Source: G965198795 sp965198795
GTDB taxonomy: Bacteria > Pseudomonadota > Alphaproteobacteria > Rhodospirillales > Casp-alpha2
Length of the DNA stretch: 64,000 nucleotides
NCBI GenBank assembly: GCA_965198795.1
Contig: OZ240674.1
Coordinates: forward strand, 1,054,001 to 1,118,000
Reading direction: 5' to 3'
Shown piece by piece: positions 59,851-64,000 of the stretch (position 1 is the first letter of the stretch; the number at the start of each line of letters is the position of its first letter). The position numbers and the translations under genes are program-made. The notes beneath the pieces were generated by a model that had not been told where the DNA came from, did not search any database, and saw nothing but the letters and a program-made list of their open reading frames with translations.

Positions 59851-61755
59851 TCAATCATTCACCGCCACCTCTTGGGTGACGGAAAGCAGGGTGAAGGGAA
59901 GCGGCGTGTCCTGTTCGATCCGCCAAAGCGGCTTGATGGCGTCTCGGGTCCATCCGAAGGAACGGATCGTGATGTCCCCGGTGAAAGGCGTGATCGCCGC
60001 ATCCAGAACATTGCCGCCAAAGGTTTTGAACGGGACGTCCTCGAAGCCGTGTCCGACATTGAGGCGCATGCTGTTGGTCTCTTGCAGCCGGTATGTCGCG
60101 GACACGAGACGCAGGCGCCCTCCCTGGTTGCCCCCTTGTTCCGTCTGGATGGCGGGCGGCAAGGGTTCGATGACATGGGTGAAACCCAGCCCAGCCTGCA
60201 TGTTCGTGGCGGGTTCCGTCAAAGTCACGGTTCCCTTTTCGACCGTGACGTCCGCATGTACGGCCCCGTCCGCCTGCACCTTGACCGTCTTTCCGTCAAG
60301 GTGATCAAATCCGGTCCAGGTAATGGCGGGATTTTGACTGATTTTCGCGAGACCAGCGTCGACGAACAGGTTGTCGTCGAACCGCTCGACGTAATGATCG
60401 CCGTCCCGTTCCGTGACCAGATATACGATGTCGCCCGCCACGGCGACCGAACGGTATCGCCCGGCCGTCTGGTTTAAGCTCCAGCCGATCACTTCTTGAG
60501 AACGGTATATGGTCAGACTGGCCATATCGCCGTTTTCCATAACGATATAAAGATGCCGGCCGCGGCTGTCGAAGTCTTGGTCAACCGGCCGCTCTATCAG
60601 ATGACCTGACAAAATGGCGAGGTCACTGCTGCCGTATGCCTGTTCTACATCGGTGAACAGGAATTCCCGAAGCTCTAGCCCGTTCCGGGGAACGAAATGG
60701 GTGGCGCCGTCGGCGTTCCTGGGCGGAACAAGCCGGTCAACCGGACTTCCGATTTGGGTTTGACGCCGAACCTGAGCGTTTTCCGGGGTTAACGGATCTC
60801 CGGTGATCATCCATTCCGCGCCGCTGGTGAAGACCTGTAGGTGACGGCCCGAAAAGACGCCGCGAATAGCGTTGATTTGGTCCGAGAGAAGCGCGAACTC
60901 GATGGCGTCGTCATCCAGTCCCTCGCCGATATCGAAGTTGAACAAGTCGCCGGACTTGGACATCCAGATTTGGTTTGGGATATCCCTCGTGCCCCCGATA
61001 ACCGTCCGGTCCTGGTGGAACGTGACGGCGCCGGGATAACCTCTGTAATTCGAAAACGCCTCTTCCGTCCAATCCGGCGTCGCGTGCGTGTTGGGCAGGG
61101 TTTCCAAAACGGAAGCCCCCGCCAGTGTCGGCGACGCGCGGCTGATGATGGAGACTTCTTTATTCGCAATCCGGAACCGGGCGCCGACATGGGCCTGGTC
61201 GAAGACAGGCGCGGACGCGGTCAGGGTGATGGTTCCCTTTTCCCCCGATGGCCGCAGCGTAACGCCGTCTGCGGCGAACTTGTGGTGAGGTTGAAAAATG
61301 CGGCCTTGTTCGGTTCCAACGTAGGACCAATTCTCGATATTCCATCTGGTGTGGGATTGGCGCGTGATTTTCTTGGGCTGGATGTCCGGATGCACGATCA
61401 GCAGGGTGTCGGCGCTTTGCACCCAATCGAGTTGAAACAGCCGGCTTTCATCCCAAGGCGTGGTGATGATGGCTTGCGACACGCCGTCTCGATAGACATG
61501 CAGTTTCAGGTCCGTCAGCACCATCAGATAAACCTGGGAGATGCTGAACTCGAAAGAGATCAGGCGGCCAATTCCCGGCAGAGTGTCGATGTGGCGTGTC
61601 CCCGCCCGGCGGGAGACGCCGCCGGTCGGCTGGATGATCACGTTGCGAAGTTTGCCGGCGCCGTTCGTGTATGCGCGAAGGTCTCCGCGGCCCAGCAAAC
61701 GCGGTGAGATTTCGCCGCCCGTGAAGGTGGATTTATGAATGGTCAGGCGGGGCAT
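59851..61755 (-). CDS. Tail tubular protein B-like (gp12-type) tail protein
   Basis: 634 residues. The N-terminus (STFTGGEISPRLLGRGDLRA, KLRNVIIQPTGGVSRRAGTR) is characteristic of the podovirus nozzle/tail proteins. Internal WSYVGTEQGRI and a beta-propeller-like body follow. Its start overlaps the stop of the tail tubular A gene by one base; it is followed by the internal protein after 19 bp. Confidence 0.87.
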   Translation of the reverse strand: MPRLTIHKSTFTGGEISPRLLGRGDLRAYTNGAGKLRNVIIQPTGGVSRRAGTRHIDTLPGIGRLISFEFSISQVYLMVLTDLKLHVYRDGVSQAIITTPWDESRLFQLDWVQSADTLLIVHPDIQPKKITRQSHTRWNIENWSYVGTEQGRIFQPHHKFAADGVTLRPSGEKGTITLTASAPVFDQAHVGARFRIANKEVSIISRASPTLAGASVLETLPNTHATPDWTEEAFSNYRGYPGAVTFHQDRTVIGGTRDIPNQIWMSKSGDLFNFDIGEGLDDDAIEFALLSDQINAIRGVFSGRHLQVFTSGAEWMITGDPLTPENAQVRRQTQIGSPVDRLVPPRNADGATHFVPRNGLELREFLFTDVEQAYGSSDLAILSGHLIERPVDQDFDSRGRHLYIVMENGDMASLTIYRSQEVIGWSLNQTAGRYRSVAVAGDIVYLVTERDGDHYVERFDDNLFVDAGLAKISQNPAITWTGFDHLDGKTVKVQADGAVHADVTVEKGTVTLTEPATNMQAGLGFTHVIEPLPPAIQTEQGGNQGGRLRLVSATYRLQETNSMRLNVGHGFEDVPFKTFGGNVLDAAITPFTGDITIRSFGWTRDAIKPLWRIEQDTPLPFTLLSVTQEVAVND

Positions 61756-62324
61756 CAGGTCCTCACGTCGATCAAGGTGAAATCCTCGACCCGGCCAGGC
61801 GTTTCCTGTTGACTGTCGATGATCCGCGCGCGTGCGAATTCTTCTTGGGAGGCCGCGCTCAGGTACTCGGCCCGCTGCGCGCTTTCGGTCAAGGGAATGC
61901 AGAACTCCGCGGCCAATCGAGTAATCAACGCCTGATCGAAGAACGGCGGGTAATCCGTTTCCACAGGACGGTAAATATGGGTCAGCACCAGCGTTCCACT
62001 GTTGGCGTGGAGAGTTTTGCCGATGATCCGGAAATCCAGTCCGCGGCCGCGTTCGTCGGCTCCTGCGGAAAGTGCGCGCAGGAAATCCGCCGGCAACTGA
62101 TAAGCCCTCGAGAAATCGGCTACCGGCGCCGCCGCCAACCGGGCCAAACGCGTTTGCCTGGTGGCGAAACTCCAGGGATGGGCGGACAACATCGCATCGC
62201 GGATGGACGGGAACAGGTTGGCTGATATTTCCGCCTCCGCAGTCCCATCGCTAAAAGACGCGATGGTGTTCGCGCCAAGCTTTAAAAGCGCCCGCGAACA
62301 GAGCGCCAAGCTGGTGAGAGCCAT
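61755..62324 (-). CDS. Tail tubular protein A-like (gp11-type)
   Basis: 189 residues from MALTSLALCSRALLKLGANT. Motifs LFPSIRDAMLSAHPWSFATR, YQLPADFLRALSAG, LTHIYRPVETDYPPFFDQAL and LAAEFCIPLTES are typical of gp11-like adaptors that join portal and nozzle. The open frame extends upstream, but ATG 62324 is the fitting start. Confidence 0.85.
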   Translation of the reverse strand: MALTSLALCSRALLKLGANTIASFSDGTAEAEISANLFPSIRDAMLSAHPWSFATRQTRLARLAAAPVADFSRAYQLPADFLRALSAGADERGRGLDFRIIGKTLHANSGTLVLTHIYRPVETDYPPFFDQALITRLAAEFCIPLTESAQRAEYLSAASQEEFARARIIDSQQETPGRVEDFTLIDVRT

Positions 62325-62397
62325 GGTCGTCTCCGGGATGATGGGTCGGCCCCCCGGAGGTCCGTGGCTCCGGGGGATGAAGATGAGGCGGCGGCGG

Positions 62398-62667
62398 TTA
62401 AGCCGTGTCCGCAGCGCCCACGGCCGTGAGGTCGGCGACATCCACGACGCCGGCGGCGTTGGCGTTGACCAGGAAGATGCCGGCGGCGGGCGCGCCGTCC
62501 GTATCCACGTTGGCCATCACCATGTCGCCGATGCGGATCATGTGGGCGGACTCGTTGAAGTAACCGGACGCGCCGACCGCCGCCGCCGTGTCCGGCGTGG
62601 CGTAATGCCACAGTGTGAAACCGTTGGCGTAAGCGAGAACGCTTAGGTCTTTGGGAATGAACGCCAT
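62398..62667 (-). CDS. Small capsid-associated phage protein (89 aa)
   Basis: MAFIPKDLSVLAYANGFTLW opens a beta-rich small protein (YFNESAHMIRIGDMVMANV, GIFLVNANAAGVVDV). This type lies next to the capsid gene in many alphaproteobacterial podoviruses; a decoration role is guessed. It begins 11 bp after the capsid stop. Confidence 0.7.
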   Translation of the reverse strand: MAFIPKDLSVLAYANGFTLWHYATPDTAAAVGASGYFNESAHMIRIGDMVMANVDTDGAPAAGIFLVNANAAGVVDVADLTAVGAADTA

Positions 62668-62678
62668 GTCTATTCTCC

Positions 62679-63497
62679 TTACGATTCCATGCAACGCATG
62701 GAGACCACACCGGTCGGGTCAATCAGACACGCCCCTTGGCTCATCATGTTGTTGATGAAGTGGGACGCCCGGTCGCCGTGCCAGGTGACGTCTGTCTGCA
62801 CGTCGTGGCCGACGGCATGTCCCACGGCGGAACGGTGGTACCAGTAGCAGTAGCGAATGTTGCCGGTTTTGGTCAGGCCCGAATGCGGAATCCAAAGGGT
62901 GCCTAGCCAGCGTTTGGCCTGAGTGCCTTTCCAGGGCAGTTCTTCGGAACCGACGAAGTCCATGTCCGAGAACTCAGGAATTTTCAAAAGGTCCGTCCAT
63001 TGCTTCCAACCGATGATGGCGTGGCGTTCTCCGTCATCGGGCACGTCGGCCGCGCCCAGCAACTCGAACGCGGTCAACACCTTGTCCTTGGTCAGGCCGT
63101 CCGTGCCGGCGCCGGCGTAGTTGGTCGAGGCGTTCAACCGCTCAATCACCAATTCGTCGGTTTTCCGGCCCAACGCATAGGCGCCGGCGCGGGCGACGAT
63201 CTGGCGTTCGTTGTTGCTGGTCTTGATCTCGTCCAGACTGTCCACCCAGTCACCGGCGTAGTAGTCCTGAAGCATGCATTCCACGGGTTCGTGATCCAGG
63301 TTCATCACGGGAACCATGCCGTGGCGGGCCTTGGTGGACGCCGTGCCCTTGCCCACCTTCTGGAAGGTGGTCGAGGCGCCGACAATCCCGTTTTTGGAAC
63401 GCACGGTGTTCCGCAATTTGGACCCCATGCGCTGGTACTCCATATGCACTTCCGCCTGGAAATGCTTGATGAAGGATTGCTCGATAGTCGTCGACAT
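62679..63497 (-). CDS. Major capsid protein
   Basis: 272 residues from MSTTIEQSFIKHFQAEVHME. Features of the podovirus capsid type: LRNTVRSKNGIVGASTTFQK, QDYYAGDWVDSLDEIKTSNN, AYALGRKTDELVIERLNAST, and near the end GHAVGHDVQTDVTWHGDRAS, MSQGACLIDPTGVV. HK97-type fold is expected. Portal and scaffold genes would be expected just upstream, but the following 500 bp have none. Confidence 0.88.
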   Translation of the reverse strand: MSTTIEQSFIKHFQAEVHMEYQRMGSKLRNTVRSKNGIVGASTTFQKVGKGTASTKARHGMVPVMNLDHEPVECMLQDYYAGDWVDSLDEIKTSNNERQIVARAGAYALGRKTDELVIERLNASTNYAGAGTDGLTKDKVLTAFELLGAADVPDDGERHAIIGWKQWTDLLKIPEFSDMDFVGSEELPWKGTQAKRWLGTLWIPHSGLTKTGNIRYCYWYHRSAVGHAVGHDVQTDVTWHGDRASHFINNMMSQGACLIDPTGVVSMRCMES

Positions 63498-64000
63498 TGG
63501 TTTTCCCGTCGTCAAAACGGGAACTCCCTGAAAAGTTGAGAGGATTGGATGAGGCGCTCCGCTCGCCGGTTATGGCGCGTGACGCGAAACCGCCGGTTGA
63601 GGAAGAGCCAGTCTCTTGGGGCCGGGCGCCTCGACGGACCTTATCCGCCGCCCGCTTAAGGCGGGCGGCCTGGTCCGTTATCCCGGGGCGTTATCCGGTG
63701 GGTCGGGATGAAAATGGAAAACCGGACCCCCGCGCCAGAGATTGTCCGGCGGAAGATGTCCGATGAGATAACCGTCCCAGCGGCGCGGACGCACCTGTTC
63801 CGGTCGATAAGAAGACAGTACTTCAGGCCAATGAGAATTTCAAGTTTTTTTTCCTAATAAAGAAATTTTACATAATATGTTCAGCATGACCCCATTCCGG
63901 CGCGCTTTTCCGGCAGCGGCGGACCGCGCGCATTGGCGGGGCCATTTTCATGTCATCGGAGGTTCACGAATATAAAATCAGGGGCCTGGCCTAGCCAGCT
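63498..64000. other. Region upstream of the capsid gene, 503 bp, no gene supported
   Basis: Holds a GC-rich hairpin CCGCCCGC-TTAAG-GCGGGCGG at 63647-63667 and an AT-rich patch at 63838-63880 (poly-T and TAATAAAGAAATTTTACATA). A plus-strand frame from 63497 to 63766 has no recognised product. The AT-rich patch could be a promoter for the phage late operon. Confidence 0.5.

Larger units (their letters stand above)
51375..63497 (-). mobile_element. T7-like prophage module with cargo cassette
   Basis: All genes from 51375 to 63497 are on the minus strand and tightly packed. In transcription order: major capsid, 89-aa capsid-associated protein, tail tubular A, tail tubular B, internal protein, fiber, 135-aa protein, the Hint/213-aa/radical SAM cassette, TerS-position gene, TerL, coiled-coil membrane protein, cell wall hydrolase, holin. 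This matches T7 late order. Portal, scaffold, integrase, repressor and replication genes are not in the window, so the prophage continues beyond 64 kb or is defective. The left edge lies between the lrp stop and the holin stop. Confidence 0.9.

Noticed and set aside
63497..63766. 89-codon plus-strand frame upstream of the capsid gene
   Set aside because: Opposite to the operon direction, overlaps the capsid start, contains a GC hairpin, and has no recognised product.

Overview
The window is a GC-rich chromosomal segment of an alphaproteobacterium. The evidence is a CcrM-type GANTC methyltransferase directly after rnhB, dnaG followed by rpoD, an olsB-olsA ornithine-lipid pair, ETF-ubiquinone oxidoreductase, an apaG/folE neighbourhood and lysR-trxB with a divergent lrp. 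A relative of the Rhodospirillales is likely, but I cannot name a genus from the sequence alone.

Layout. 0-25.4 kb holds ordinary housekeeping genes: an MFS transporter end, a single-domain response regulator, a STAS-like/ATPase/DUF4325 protein beside tRNA-Gln, ispE with a TPR protein, a secreted nuclease, ETF-QO, UDG, a lytic transglycosylase with moaB, two glycosyltransferases behind a 37-aa mini-gene, a PA0069-type radical SAM protein, rnhB, ccrM, olsBA behind Pho-box-like repeats, a fatty acid desaturase, a dCMP deaminase, a 3-hydroxyacyl-CoA dehydrogenase, a cobalamin adenosyltransferase and a gamma-glutamyltransferase. 22.8-29.7 kb contains debris of mobile DNA: a truncated receiver, a decayed IS5-type transposase, palindromic repeats, and a broken conjugation module (TraM-like, VirB2, VirB3, VirB4 N-terminus) joined at a deletion scar to the C-terminal half of an S24 phage-type repressor. 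29.9-51.3 kb is core again: dnaG, rpoD, a cyclic-nucleotide-binding/TPR protein, arsC-like and mscS, recX, an ABC-2 permease, argD-argF-GNAT-hslO, trkH, folE, apaG, lysR, trxB, lrp. 51.4-63.5 kb is a prophage module on the minus strand whose gene order follows T7: capsid, small protein, tail tubular A, tail tubular B, internal protein, fiber, then cargo, a TerS-position gene, TerL and lysis genes.

The most unusual part lies inside the prophage between the fiber genes and the packaging genes. Three genes overlap each other by 4 bp: a protein with a dense Cys-X-Cys array running straight into a Hint (intein/hedgehog-type) self-processing domain, an unrecognised 213-aa protein, and a radical SAM protein with a SPASM-like C-terminus. 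This has the layout of a peptide-modification system (substrate, partner, maturase, self-cleaving follower) carried by a podovirus-like prophage. The function is inference; the domains, cysteines and overlaps are visible in the sequence.

A dispersed inverted-repeat family (about 115-140 bp, ends reading CCCGCGAAGGCGGG) occurs complete at three places between core genes and in part at a fourth. No CRISPR array, rRNA operon or integrase was found.
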